Source: Deinococcales bacterium
Lineage (GTDB): Bacteria > Deinococcota > Deinococci > Deinococcales > JAAFIG01
Assembly (NCBI GenBank): GCA_013298595.1
Contig: JAAFIG010000023.1
Span: forward strand, 1-64,000
DNA: 64,000 bases
Reading direction: 5' to 3'
Shown here: positions 1-8,806 of the stretch, piece after piece
Layout of the letters: each line of letters opens with the position of its first letter
Position numbering within the stretch: position 1 is the first letter of the stretch
Notes under the pieces: generated by a model
Seen by the model: only the letters and a program-made list of their open reading frames with translations
Told to the model about the DNA's origin: nothing
The model's database searches: none
Program-made: the position numbers and the translations under genes

Positions 1-1
1 A

Positions 2-1201
2 GAGGTGAAGCTGTATTTCACAAATCTTAACGATAGAAAATTGCAAACCGTTGATTTTAATAATAAAACACAATGCCCATTATTCAGCAATCAAGGGCAA
101 AATTTTCTTTTGATTCGGCACTCTTCGTATCCAGAACTATATTTGACAAAAAACCAAGCACTGTCACGCCGTTTTGGGCACTCAATTGCAGATTTTGATT
201 CCGCCCCGAATGGTGAGATCATGACAGCTTCAACTGCTGGAAAGATACGGGTTTGGAATAGCTTGACTGGGCAGGAAAAAGCTAAACTCGAGGGTTTAGA
301 TAAAACCATCAGAAAGTTTATTGTCGCACCGAATACACAAACTATGCTTGTTGAAAACAATGGAATTGTCGAATTGCTTGATGCAAATACCAAATCAATT
401 CGTTCACTTGAAATACCAAGTCCAAATCAACTCGGTTGGAATGAAGCATATGCACCAGAAATAACCAATATGGTATTCAGTGCAGACAATAAATTGGTAT
501 GTCTTGAATTTACTGGTATTGATAAAAACAAACCATACACGCGTTATGCGCTGCGCTTATATAGCGCAAAAACAGGTGAAAATCTACCCGTGCCTGCCAT
601 CAATCAAAACTCGAGTTTGCATTGTGCGAATAGTTCCACAACACTTTTGCAACTCGAGAAAGTGGATCAGCAACATCGTTTATCCATGATTCGTATTTCG
701 GATGGGAATGCTATTTGGACTGGAGATTGGCGTGATGGACAGTCTGATTGGATTTTTAGTCCAGATGGTCAAGTGTTTGCACGTAAACTCGAATCTTTCT
801 TTGATGGAAACGCAAATCTGACAATTGGTCTCTCAAGTATTAATTCTGTTACTGGTGAAGGACGCGGTTGGTTTAAAGTTCCTATTGGTTGGACACGTGA
901 AACTTATCAATTACAGGAAATCGCTATGAATAATCGCGTATTACTTATTTCTGTTATGGGTGGAGATAGTTGTAATTTATGGTTCAGTAAATTAATTTTT
1001 GTTGACTTACTAACAAAAACTGAATTCAAAATTCCAAAAGCATTGGCAATGGGTTATGAAAAAGCCTACGGGTGCGGTGTATATGGTCAGTTACCAATTA
1101 TGAAATTTAGTAAAGATGGTAAGTATATTCTGGTGAAATCTGGGAATCATATTGATGTTTGGGGAACTCGAGATCGCCAAGCTATCTTCAAAGGACAATA
1201 G
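2..1201 (+). CDS. WD40-like beta-propeller protein, 5' end cut by window edge
   Basis: The frame is open from the first bases (GAG then GTG at 5), so the true start probably lies upstream. The roughly 400 visible residues contain repeated propeller-like segments: a D-x-A-P-N-G-E followed by KIRVWNSLTG near residues 65-90, FSADNKLV near 158, FSPDGQVFA near 250, and FSKDGKYILVK with HIDVWG near the C-terminus. These are typical WD40 or PD40 blade motifs, usually protein-interaction scaffolds. No catalytic domain is visible. It ends 2 bases from the stop of the convergent BTAD regulator. Such propellers are often the C-terminal part of a larger sensor or ATPase protein, so the missing 5' part could carry another domain. 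Confidence 0.7.
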   Translation, partial: EVKLYFTNLNDRKLQTVDFNNKTQCPLFSNQGQNFLLIRHSSYPELYLTKNQALSRRFGHSIADFDSAPNGEIMTASTAGKIRVWNSLTGQEKAKLEGLDKTIRKFIVAPNTQTMLVENNGIVELLDANTKSIRSLEIPSPNQLGWNEAYAPEITNMVFSADNKLVCLEFTGIDKNKPYTRYALRLYSAKTGENLPVPAINQNSSLHCANSSTTLLQLEKVDQQHRLSMIRISDGNAIWTGDWRDGQSDWIFSPDGQVFARKLESFFDGNANLTIGLSSINSVTGEGRGWFKVPIGWTRETYQLQEIAMNNRVLLISVMGGDSCNLWFSKLIFVDLLTKTEFKIPKALAMGYEKAYGCGVYGQLPIMKFSKDGKYILVKSGNHIDVWGTRDRQAIFKGQ

Positions 1202-1203
1202 AT

Positions 1204-4143
1204 TTACGCAATTACTGATTCTTTCTCGAGGTTAAGCAGTAAGGTAACAGTTGTTTCTAAGCCGCGTTCAATCCCTTTTTGCATGGTCGCTTTGAGTTTC
1301 TTTGGCTCGAGTTGTTTCTCGAGGGCAGTTAATGTGTTTTTGCCATGGATTGATATTTCGCGGTTGCTTTTTGGGTGATACAAGGCAAGTCCTAAGTATT
1401 CGGTAGCAGTGGTTATTTGTTGTTGATCAAAGTAAATGTTGGCTAAACCAATCAGTGCCTCGAGTTGTAAACGGTGGTCGCTTAATTCTCGGGCAATGAC
1501 CAGTGCTTGGTGTTGGTGTTGTTTGGCTTCTATAGGTTTGCCTAGGCGTTGGGCGATATGCCCGAGTTGAATGAGGATGTAACTGACATCGCGGTTAGCT
1601 GCTAAGTCTTGGCTTTGGCTCAGGCTTTGTTGCAAAATTTCTTGGGCTTTTAGTAAATTACCTGCCATCATTTCGATTCGTCCTAAATTAATGCTGTGTA
1701 AACTATGTCCAAAGCGATTACCTATTTTTTTGGTGATGGTTAAGGCTTCTTCAAGGCACGCTCTGGCAGCAGCAAAGTCTTGACGCTGCGCAGCAACCAA
1801 CCCTAAGGCACTGACAACCAGTGCAACACCACTCACTGAGCCACGAACTCGAATGGTTTCTAAGGCTTCCTCAAGATATTTTGTGGCTTTGATTAAGTTG
1901 CCTCGTGCCATCATTTCGGCTTGTCCTAACCACGAAAGTGTGATGGCTCGAAAAAGTGGTTCTTGTGATATTTGTAGGGTTTCTTGGCAGACTTGGTACA
2001 TTTCTTCGTAGTGTCCTAATCTGTTAAGTGATCGTGCCCATACCGAGCGTGCGTCTACCAGTAACTGGGTATACCCCAGGGTACTGGCTAAGCTAATGGC
2101 TTGTTGCACACTGAGGATAGAGGTGTGTAAGTCTCCACGCATTTGTTGTAATTGAGCTAAGGAAGTCCAAGTGCAAATCAGTAATTCGCTGGGTGGTAAT
2201 TGATGATTGCTTAAACTGGCTTCGAGCCAATGAATACCTTCACTGAGTAAACCTCGAGCGAACCAAAAATTGGTTAGTGCCATCGCTAAGGACATGGCGA
2301 GTTGTTGATCGTTACCTGATAACGCCCAAGTCATGGCAGCGCGGTAGTTATCCAGTTCTTGCTCGAGTATTGGTAGGAAGGTACTTTGTTCGTAGGTGCG
2401 TAATTTATCTTGGTTGTGTTTGATAAAGTTCAGGTAGTAGGCAGCGTGTGCCACAGCAACTTCGTGCCAATCGGTTTCGACTTGGCGCAGTTCTTGGTTT
2501 GTGTATTCACGAATCAGCGGATGCAAACTAAAACGTTGCCCTGAAATGCGTAATAAACTTTTTTCCGATAAACTGAGAATATCACGGTGCGTAATACCTG
2601 CTACAGCAATAGCAGCTTCTTTACTAAAGCCATTACGGAAAATAGATAAGCGCCGTAAGCTACGTTGCTCTTGGGCAGACAGTAAACGCCATGAGTATAA
2701 AAATGTGGCACGTAAACCTGCTTGCCGTGGTGGTAAATCCACTAAACTACCCTCGAGAAAATCGAGGCTTTGTAAGATTTCTGTTTCAATATCAAAAATG
2801 CTCATGGCTCGAAGCCAAGCAGCAGCTAATTCTAAGGCGAGTGGGGCGCCTGTTAATGCGCGGCATAATCGCATAATTGCTTCGCGTTCGGCTGGGTCAG
2901 GATGCCAACGTTTTTGTCTGCGGGCAGCCGCTAAAAAGGCTTGTCCTGCACCTGATTGCTCGAGGTCAGTAGCCGTTTTTGGTAAGGATAATCCGTGTAA
3001 TTCTAGGACATGTTCAACTCTAACGGCTAAACGAACCCTCGAGGTGAATAGTAATTTGATATGGGCAATAGCCGAGAATCGGGTGGCAAAATCTCGAGCA
3101 GTTTCGATGCATTGTTCAACGTTATCGAGTACCAGCAGTAATGGCGTGGTGCGACGTGAAAGCGTGGCGAATAAGTTATCGTCTAAGCTTTGGCTCGAGA
3201 TAAAACTCAGTCCTAAGGCTGCCATGATACTTGGGGCAAAACTGGATTTATTTTCTAAACCAACTAAGGAAACAAAAACAGCTTCGCCTTGGAAAGCTCG
3301 AGCGGCTTCAAGGGCTAGACTGGTTTTGCCAATTCCACCAATACCCAGTACGGTAATGACTGAATACTCTGTGAGTTGTTGTTGCAACCACAACAGTTCT
3401 TTTTCGCGTCCCAACAGTGGGTTCGGGGCATGTGGCAATGCACTAGGAATGGTAACAACCGTGGCAGTTGGCAGGGTAGTTGCTGTGTTGCGTACTTGCT
3501 CGAGAGCAGCTTTGATTTCAATAGATGGTGCTTCGTCTAAATCCAGTAGAACCCGTTCATACTGGGCAAAAATTGTTTCAGCTTGGGTTATAGCATTGGC
3601 TGTACTGGCTAATCGCAGGGCGGCAAAGACAATTTCTTCATTCAACGGTAAGCCTTCAAGTAAGGCTAAACCCTCAAGTGGTGAGCTTTGCTGAGCTAAA
3701 CGCAGAGCTATCTCTTGGCGTTTATTATTCATAAATTCGCGTTCTAAAATCAGCCAAGCCGCAAATTCAGTATCGTTTGGTAGTACGCCCTCGAGTAATT
3801 CGCCTTGGCAAAGTTGTAATGCCTCGAGTTCATTCCCAGCTTGCAGGGCTGCTTTGAATTCAATCAGGTCGCTTTGTCCAGTCCAACGTAAACGTCCAGC
3901 TTTGGTTTCGATACCTTCAACACCGAATTGTTTAGTGCGGTACAAAAGTTGACGTAAACGCTGTTGTAAAGAAATAGTATCCACTTCTTCTGTCCAAAGC
4001 AGTGTCATAAGTTCTTCGCGGCGCACCCAATCAGCTCGAGCTGCCAGAATAGTGAGTAACCATGCAATCCGTTCTAAGGGGAGTTTTAAGCTACCTTGGG
4101 AAGTTTGAAGCTCGGGAGTTCCGAGTAGGCGAAGCCTGAACAC
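1204..4143 (-). CDS. BTAD/SARP-type regulator with NB-ARC ATPase and TPR repeats
   Basis: This 979-residue transcriptional regulator has AfsR/MalT-like architecture. An N-terminal winged-helix and BTAD segment (about residues 1-215, opening with FRLRLLGTPELQ and LLTILAARADWVRREEL) is followed by an NB-ARC/STAND ATPase with Walker A GIGGIGKTSLALEAA near 268 and Walker B LLLVLDNVEQ near 336. The C-terminal third is made of TPR-like helical repeats (LGRIEMMAGNLLKAQEILQQ and similar). The start is GTG; an in-frame stop lies two codons upstream and TACAAT sits 7 bases before it, so the message is probably leaderless. SARP proteins bind direct heptamer repeats next to the -10 element, and such repeats occur at 36792 and 43714. 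Linking this protein to those sites is inference. A second regulator of this class lies at 60463. Confidence 0.9.
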   Translation of the reverse strand: MFRLRLLGTPELQTSQGSLKLPLERIAWLLTILAARADWVRREELMTLLWTEEVDTISLQQRLRQLLYRTKQFGVEGIETKAGRLRWTGQSDLIEFKAALQAGNELEALQLCQGELLEGVLPNDTEFAAWLILEREFMNNKRQEIALRLAQQSSPLEGLALLEGLPLNEEIVFAALRLASTANAITQAETIFAQYERVLLDLDEAPSIEIKAALEQVRNTATTLPTATVVTIPSALPHAPNPLLGREKELLWLQQQLTEYSVITVLGIGGIGKTSLALEAARAFQGEAVFVSLVGLENKSSFAPSIMAALGLSFISSQSLDDNLFATLSRRTTPLLLVLDNVEQCIETARDFATRFSAIAHIKLLFTSRVRLAVRVEHVLELHGLSLPKTATDLEQSGAGQAFLAAARRQKRWHPDPAEREAIMRLCRALTGAPLALELAAAWLRAMSIFDIETEILQSLDFLEGSLVDLPPRQAGLRATFLYSWRLLSAQEQRSLRRLSIFRNGFSKEAAIAVAGITHRDILSLSEKSLLRISGQRFSLHPLIREYTNQELRQVETDWHEVAVAHAAYYLNFIKHNQDKLRTYEQSTFLPILEQELDNYRAAMTWALSGNDQQLAMSLAMALTNFWFARGLLSEGIHWLEASLSNHQLPPSELLICTWTSLAQLQQMRGDLHTSILSVQQAISLASTLGYTQLLVDARSVWARSLNRLGHYEEMYQVCQETLQISQEPLFRAITLSWLGQAEMMARGNLIKATKYLEEALETIRVRGSVSGVALVVSALGLVAAQRQDFAAARACLEEALTITKKIGNRFGHSLHSINLGRIEMMAGNLLKAQEILQQSLSQSQDLAANRDVSYILIQLGHIAQRLGKPIEAKQHQHQALVIARELSDHRLQLEALIGLANIYFDQQQITTATEYLGLALYHPKSNREISIHGKNTLTALEKQLEPKKLKATMQKGIERGLETTVTLLLNLEKESVIA

Positions 4144-4150
4144 ACTTTAA

Positions 4151-4179
4151 ATTGTAACGTATTACACTCGGAAGTCACA
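4151..4179 (-). promoter_or_regulatory. Promoter of the BTAD regulator, leaderless
   Basis: On the reverse strand TGTGAC, a 17-base spacer and TACAAT are followed by 7 bases and the GTG start at 4143. No ribosome binding site is present. The spacing implies transcription starting at or very near the start codon. Confidence 0.6.
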
Positions 4180-4263
4180 GGGAAATTGACCATCAACAAT
4201 ACGTTATAGCAGAGTTTAGCGACACACAAAACTACTAACCAGAACATGACGTTAGGGTACTTT

Positions 4264-4293
4264 GTGCACTCGAGCAAAAAATCTCAAGTGCAC
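4264..4293. repeat. Inverted repeat GTGCACT/AGTGCAC between divergent-side genes
   Basis: GTGCACT at 4264-4270 pairs with AGTGCAC at 4287-4293; one CTCGAG site overlaps the left arm. It lies just after the stop of the lipoprotein gene (reverse strand) and may act as its terminator, but no clear T-run follows. Nothing else is recognisable in the 4180-4308 interval. Confidence 0.35.
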
Positions 4294-4308
4294 CTTTTTA
4301 CCTTTTGC

Positions 4309-5193
4309 CTACAACACAATACTGCCATTAAAAGCGGTGTTCCATACGTCACAACCTGTCGCAGTTAGCTCAAGTACATTGTTTTTACTACCAGCTAAAT
4401 TGGCTGTATCTTCAATGCGGATTGTACCTTGGTCTACAGCTCGAGGGCAAGTATTACCAAAGTGTAAATTAGTAATACTGATGTTTAATACCGAGAATTT
4501 GCCGTTGGCATTGCGGAAATTGGCTGAACCTGTCAGGTTCATTTTGCCTGCATCAAATTTTAGGGCGTTGCCGTCGTCATCTGGGGTATAAGTAACACTA
4601 AGTTGATACCCAAATTGGCTTTTATCAGTCTCGGGTTGGAAAGTAATGCGTTGATCGGTGCTAATGGTGTAAGCACCATTTTGTGCAAGGGTTGCCGTAC
4701 TTGTCCATTGCAGAATAAACGCAAAACCAGATACTTCATTGGTATTGGTATTCGTAAAAATAAAGTCGTAACGCAGATTGCCTTCAGTGGTAAATCCACT
4801 AGTGGCATCGTTATCGCTGGTATCGGCACTTCGCACAAAACCTTTGGCTTTGAACGTAAAACTTGCACCAACCATGACTGTACAATCGTAATCGTATGAA
4901 AAACTGGCAGGGATTTTATCTTTGTCGACATCTATTATAGCTGTGCTCGAGCCACACGTACCTGTAACACTTTGCGGACGTAAACCCAGTGGCATCAGCG
5001 GACTCGAGACTGTACCAGATGCACTCGAGCCTCCTGAGCGAATGCTATTCGCAAAACCGTTTAAAGCAAGAGGTACAACAGCTTTGAGGGCTTTTGCATC
5101 AGCGGTTGTCAGTGGTTGTGGTGTTTGTGGTGGTTGTGGGCAAGCGACCAAGAACGCCAGACCAAGTGGTACCAGAAATGTGTAAAATTTCAT
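4309..5193 (-). CDS. Predicted lipoprotein of unknown function
   Basis: The chosen start (ATG at 5193) follows AAAGGAGTGAAT, and the product opens with a classic lipoprotein signal, MKFYTFLVPLGLAFLVAC, where the Cys of the lipobox LVAC would be lipidated. The mature part (about 275 residues) begins with a Pro/Gln-rich linker (PQPPQTPQP) and is otherwise Thr/Ser/Asn-rich with alternating hydrophobic residues, suggesting a beta-sandwich. I recognise no named domain. A longer in-frame ORF reaches 5283 but lacks a ribosome binding site. It is divergent from the winged-helix regulator at 5272, with only 78 bases between them, so regulation by that protein is plausible. The two promoters must overlap. 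Confidence 0.75.
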   Translation of the reverse strand: MKFYTFLVPLGLAFLVACPQPPQTPQPLTTADAKALKAVVPLALNGFANSIRSGGSSASGTVSSPLMPLGLRPQSVTGTCGSSTAIIDVDKDKIPASFSYDYDCTVMVGASFTFKAKGFVRSADTSDNDATSGFTTEGNLRYDFIFTNTNTNEVSGFAFILQWTSTATLAQNGAYTISTDQRITFQPETDKSQFGYQLSVTYTPDDDGNALKFDAGKMNLTGSANFRNANGKFSVLNISITNLHFGNTCPRAVDQGTIRIEDTANLAGSKNNVLELTATGCDVWNTAFNGSIVL

Positions 5194-5258
5194 ATTCACT
5201 CCTTTGAACTCGAGCAGGTGCTGAAATACAAGCACATGCTTATTAACATATTGCTTGG

Positions 5259-5271
5259 TACACTGGTCAAT
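5259..5271 (+). promoter_or_regulatory. -10 element TACACT of leaderless regulator gene
   Basis: TACACT at 5259-5264 lies 7 bases before the ATG at 5272, with no ribosome binding site. It sits in the 78-base divergent gap shared with the lipoprotein gene. Confidence 0.45.
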
Positions 5272-5949
5272 ATGAAACAGCAAAACTCGACCAGCTATCC
5301 TCCGCTCGAGATTACAAATACCAAAGCCGCAGCCTACTTATGTAATCCGCAAAGATCGGTGTTCTTATACCCATTTATTGGACGTGAACGCAGTGCCAGT
5401 GAAGTCGCTCAAGAGTACAAAGCAAACCTCAAAGCGTATTTGTACCAAATTGAACGAATGCAGCAACTTGGTTTGTTACGACACACCCAAACCAAAACCC
5501 GCAAAGGCAGTCCTGTCAAGTATTACCGCGCTGTGGCTGATAGCTTCTTTGTACCTTTTACAGCCACCAACCTCGAGAGTTTAGAAAGTATGGTAGACGC
5601 GTGGAGTCAGAGTTTACAACCTGTGTTCTTAAAAAGTTTTATTCATGGGCTTGAATCCACAGGTGAACATTGGGGAGTTCGTATTGCTCGAGAAAACAAT
5701 GGGCTATTATCAATTGCAGCTGCAAATAATGCAGTGGCAGCTCTTGATTTATTAGCTCCTGATGTGCCTGTGTTACTCGAGGGTTGGTTGACCGATTTGC
5801 ATTTAGATCAAACCGATGCTAAAGCATTTCAGCATGAGTTAGTCAGTTTGTATTTGCGTTACTTAGGGCGTAATGGCGCACAACGTTACATCATTCGGAT
5901 GGCACTTGCACCAATGCCAGATCAATCCGAGTTACCGCCAGCTTGGTAA
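5272..5949 (+). CDS. Winged-helix (ArsR-like) transcriptional regulator
   Basis: Starting at the ATG at 5272 (in-frame upstream ATG at 5236 is less likely because the -10 element lies between them) the product has 225 residues. The N-terminal 90 residues form a winged-helix DNA-binding domain: KAAAYLCNPQRSVFLYPFIG, then SASEVAQEYKANLKAYLYQIERMQQLGLL and a wing with RKGSPVKYYRA, as in ArsR-like helix-turn-helix proteins. The rest resembles a ligand or dimerisation domain with no motif I can name. It is divergent from the lipoprotein gene and ends at a bidirectional terminator shared with the LolA-like gene. The fold assignment is fairly safe; the signal it senses is unknown. Confidence 0.75.
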   Translation: MKQQNSTSYPPLEITNTKAAAYLCNPQRSVFLYPFIGRERSASEVAQEYKANLKAYLYQIERMQQLGLLRHTQTKTRKGSPVKYYRAVADSFFVPFTATNLESLESMVDAWSQSLQPVFLKSFIHGLESTGEHWGVRIARENNGLLSIAAANNAVAALDLLAPDVPVLLEGWLTDLHLDQTDAKAFQHELVSLYLRYLGRNGAQRYIIRMALAPMPDQSELPPAW

Positions 5950-5955
5950 ATAAAA

Positions 5956-5980
5956 CCAAGCCGCCAAAAAAGCGGCTTGG
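5956..5980. terminator. Bidirectional terminator between convergent genes
   Basis: CCAAGCCGC and GCGGCTTGG form a perfect 9-base-pair stem around a 7-base A-rich loop, flanked by A-rich and T-rich sequence suitable for termination on both strands. It separates the stops at 5949 and 5993. Confidence 0.8.
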
Positions 5981-5992
5981 TACAAAAATAGT

Positions 5993-6706
5993 TTATTTGA
6001 TTTCGCAATTATTTTTCTTGATACCACTGCCTTTTTTAATATACTCGGCATCTCGAGGTAATTTGCACAGGTCTGCAATTTTAATATTTTGATTGGTTTT
6101 CCATTCGGGTATCGAAATATCAAACTGCATAACGTTTTTCTCATCGAAACTCTGGAAACGGTAAACCCTGGTTGGGCTGTCTAAAATCCAGATTTTAATA
6201 CGGGCATAATCGAACGTCCCTTTTTTTCTTGGAGTAGCCTCGATCACCCAAGCTTTACCCGCTGGCGTGGTGTCGGCTTTGACTGCTTCAAAAGCCAAAT
6301 CTTCTTTAGGGAAACTGCTGTTAAAATCGTTAAGTTGACTGGGATTAAAGTTAAAACCACCCACTTCGGTGCCGTTAGCTGCTTTGGAAACCGTGACTTG
6401 GTTGGTCAGGAATAAGTAGTTAAAGACAATTTGGTTATCTACAATCAGAATATTATCTGCCAAGGTATCTGGTGCAAGGAAATCTATGCGGGTTAGTTTT
6501 TTATCCACAATACCACCAATATTGGCTTCAAATTTCACTTTTTGGTTGTCTTGCTCGGCACTACCAATTAATTTGGCACGAAAGTCCTTAGTGCTTTTTT
6601 GGGTACTCTCGAGCCGTTTTGTTAAGTCGTCTATGGTTGGTATACTCTGAGCTAGGGCGCTCAGGCTAAGGGCTGCAATTCCGAAAAATAAAACAAATCT
6701 TTTCAT
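5993..6706 (-). CDS. LolA-like outer-membrane lipoprotein-sorting protein
   Basis: The 237-residue product opens with a cleavable signal peptide (MKRFVLFFGIAALSLSALAQ) and continues with the half-barrel pattern of LolA-like proteins: TIDDLTKRLESTQKSTKDFRA, then strands such as KLTRIDFLAPDTLADNILIV and NQIVFNYLFLTNQVTV, and later RIKIWILDSPTRVYRFQSFD. Such proteins bind lipids or lipid anchors in the periplasm and carry them across the envelope. A short Cys-containing C-terminal tail (CKLPRDAEY...NNCEIK) might form a disulphide. TAATCT lies 6 bases before the ATG, so the gene is probably leaderless and monocistronic. The family is recognised from the overall pattern, not from a single catalytic motif. 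Confidence 0.75.
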   Translation of the reverse strand: MKRFVLFFGIAALSLSALAQSIPTIDDLTKRLESTQKSTKDFRAKLIGSAEQDNQKVKFEANIGGIVDKKLTRIDFLAPDTLADNILIVDNQIVFNYLFLTNQVTVSKAANGTEVGGFNFNPSQLNDFNSSFPKEDLAFEAVKADTTPAGKAWVIEATPRKKGTFDYARIKIWILDSPTRVYRFQSFDEKNVMQFDISIPEWKTNQNIKIADLCKLPRDAEYIKKGSGIKKNNCEIK

Positions 6707-6808
6707 GGGTTTAGATTAAAGCTTTTTCTTGTGAGTACCGATGAGCAACGTCCCAAGGGATTTTTAACAACTCGCCAACGCCGATGAAGCATCAAAGTAC
6801 CCCCTACT

Positions 6809-6838
6809 TTGCATCCACTCGAGCAAAAGCAGTATGAT
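6809..6838 (+). promoter_or_regulatory. Promoter of the oligopeptide-binding protein gene
   Basis: TTGCAT, an 18-base spacer containing one CTCGAG, and TATGAT precede a 5' leader of about 30 bases with a strong GGAGGAGG ribosome binding site. This is one of the few monocistronic genes here with a conventional leader. Confidence 0.7.
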
Positions 6839-6871
6839 ACTGGCGTTTTTCAAACCTTGGAGGAGGTCTTT

Positions 6872-8659
6872 ATGCAAAAACGCTGGTCTAAACTGGCGAT
6901 GGCATTTGGTGCTGTTGGTGTTCTTGCCGCAGCCGCTGTGTTGGCTGCCCCGCCACAAAGCGCTAAAAAAATGCCGTCATACGACAACATTGGTTTAACA
7001 ATTGGTAAACCAGGTGGCACACTCACATTGGCAATTGGTAGCGCACCAACCACGTTCATGTACTACGGAGCAATTGACGGAGCGGCTCAGCGTGTCGCCC
7101 AACATATGTTCGATGGTCTGATCGAAAGTAATATTGCCACAGGTAAAATCGAACCCGCCTTGGCAGAATCCTGGAATGTATCCCAAGATGGACGCATTTA
7201 CACCTTTAAACTTCGTCAAGGTGTGAAATGGCACGATGGCGTAGAATTCACTGCCGACGATGTGGTTTTTACATTCGACCAAGTGATTGCTAACCCAGAA
7301 GCCAAAGGTGGCGATTTCAATAATTTCTCGAGTGGTGGTGTAAAATACAAATTCGAGAAAGTTGATAAGTACACCGTGCGTTTCACCTTGCCGTTCTCGA
7401 GCGGTGCATTCTTAGTGCAAATGCGTACCTTTATCGTGCCTAAGCACAAATTGGTCAAATACACTGTCGAAGGTGGCGGTAAAGCAGCCGATATCAACGG
7501 CGCTTGGGGCACCAACAGCGACCTCGGTGATATTGTTGGCACAGGTCCGTACCAACTTTCTACGTACACAGCTAATCAAAAAGTGGTGCTCGAGAAAAAC
7601 AAAAATTACTGGAAAGTGGATGCGAAAAATAATCCATTGCCCTATGTTGATAAACTCGAGTACTTGGTTTTAGTTGGTCCTGCTGCCCAAGAAGCAGCTT
7701 TTAAAAATGGTACTTTGGACGCACTTGATATTTCGGGCGCTCAATTTCCAGATTACAAAGCTCAGGAACGCAATGGTGCAAAATGGAAAGTTGTTTCGCA
7801 ATTAAGAGATGCGATTTATGGCAGCCCGCCGCATCTTGCTTTTAATTTTGTGGCAAAAGATGCTGATTTAGCCAAGGTTTTCTCGAATGTCAAATTCCGT
7901 AAAGCCATGCAATCGGCAGTGAATCGTAAACGCATCATCGAAGATGTCTACAACGGTCAAGCACAACTGCCTGGACATATGGGCGTACCACCAGCAGGTC
8001 GTTTCTATGCCGATACCAAAAGCTACCTTGGCGATTTTGATCTCAAAGACGCAGCCGCTGCACTCGATGCTATGGGCTTAAAAGATACCGATGGCGATGG
8101 TGTGCGTAACATCCGCGCAGGTAAGCAACTCGAGTTTAGCCTGACTTACGGCACAGACAGCACCATTTGGGTACCCTTGGCAAATATCTTCCAGAACGAT
8201 TTCAAAGCCATTGGTGTGAAAGTCAACCTTAAAGGTGTGCTCTCGAGCACCTTATTGGGCACTGGTTTAGGTTCGGATTGGGAAGCCATTATGGTTGCCC
8301 TTGGCGATCAACCAGACCCAGAACTCCGCAAACCAATCTGGCAACCGGGTGGCAGCTTGTACTACTGGAACCAAGCCACCAAACCAAAAGCTGCTGGTGG
8401 ACCAGCTAACTTTGCAGCCATGACCAGTTGGGAAAAACGCCTTTACGAAATCTTTGATAAAGGCACGAAGTCCAGTAATCAAAACGAACGCCTTGCGCTG
8501 TACCGCGAAGGTCAAGTTATTCTGGCGCAGTACATGCCAGTGATTATGATTGCGAAACCAGCCAATATCACAGTTGTTCGTGACACACTGTCTAACTTTG
8601 TGTTCAGCCTTGGAGTCATTCCGGGTTACAACCCACTGCCATTGTTTTACTTCAAATAA
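6872..8659 (+). CDS. ABC transporter substrate-binding protein, DppA/OppA type (SBP_bac_5)
   Basis: This 595-residue extracytoplasmic solute-binding protein has a signal peptide (KLAMAFGAVGVLAAAAVLAA). Family 5 motifs are visible: GGTLTLAIGSAPTTF, HMFDGLIE, PALAESWNVSQDGRIYTFKLRQG, VKWHDGVEFTADDVVFTFD, the GTGPYQL motif, and later FRKAMQSAVNRKRII. These proteins capture peptides or similar cargo for import. The start at 6872 is fixed by GGAGGAGG five bases upstream; the longer frame beginning at 6809 overlaps the promoter. No permease or ATPase genes adjoin, so it is an orphan that must use a transporter encoded elsewhere. Only few CTCGAG sites occur in its central part. A terminator follows. 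Confidence 0.92.
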   Translation: MQKRWSKLAMAFGAVGVLAAAAVLAAPPQSAKKMPSYDNIGLTIGKPGGTLTLAIGSAPTTFMYYGAIDGAAQRVAQHMFDGLIESNIATGKIEPALAESWNVSQDGRIYTFKLRQGVKWHDGVEFTADDVVFTFDQVIANPEAKGGDFNNFSSGGVKYKFEKVDKYTVRFTLPFSSGAFLVQMRTFIVPKHKLVKYTVEGGGKAADINGAWGTNSDLGDIVGTGPYQLSTYTANQKVVLEKNKNYWKVDAKNNPLPYVDKLEYLVLVGPAAQEAAFKNGTLDALDISGAQFPDYKAQERNGAKWKVVSQLRDAIYGSPPHLAFNFVAKDADLAKVFSNVKFRKAMQSAVNRKRIIEDVYNGQAQLPGHMGVPPAGRFYADTKSYLGDFDLKDAAAALDAMGLKDTDGDGVRNIRAGKQLEFSLTYGTDSTIWVPLANIFQNDFKAIGVKVNLKGVLSSTLLGTGLGSDWEAIMVALGDQPDPELRKPIWQPGGSLYYWNQATKPKAAGGPANFAAMTSWEKRLYEIFDKGTKSSNQNERLALYREGQVILAQYMPVIMIAKPANITVVRDTLSNFVFSLGVIPGYNPLPLFYFK

Positions 8660-8676
8660 GTTTTAATGCGCTCGAG

Positions 8677-8699
8677 CCTCCCAGCAATGGGAGGTTTTT
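8677..8699 (+). terminator. Rho-independent terminator
   Basis: CCTCCCA and TGGGAGG form a 7-base-pair stem with a GCAA tetraloop followed by TTTTTG, just after the binding-protein gene. CTCGAG sites flank it on both sides. Confidence 0.85.
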
Positions 8700-8766
8700 G
8701 TATCTCGAGAACTGTAAGTTAAAACGCTTTGAACTGTGATTTACAACCAGTTTATGTCGCAAGTTT

Positions 8767-8794
8767 TTCACAACTTTCGTACACAAAGTATGGT
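8767..8794 (+). promoter_or_regulatory. Promoter of the giant Big2 lipoprotein gene
   Basis: TTCACA, a 16-base spacer and TATGGT end 12 bases before the ATG at 8807. A transcript starting about 7 bases after the -10 would have a leader of only a few bases. Confidence 0.6.
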
Positions 8795-8806
8795 CTGCTG
8801 CTGATA

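Noticed and set aside
2501..3694. 397-residue ORF antisense to the first BTAD regulator
   Set aside because: Composition is Ser/Arg/Lys-rich as expected for a mirror frame, no ribosome binding site, and it lies wholly within a well supported gene.
5116..5271. N-terminal extension of the winged-helix regulator (277-residue frame)
   Set aside because: It runs through the divergent promoter region and the lipoprotein signal-peptide coding sequence; the ATG at 5272 after TACACT fits the fold start.
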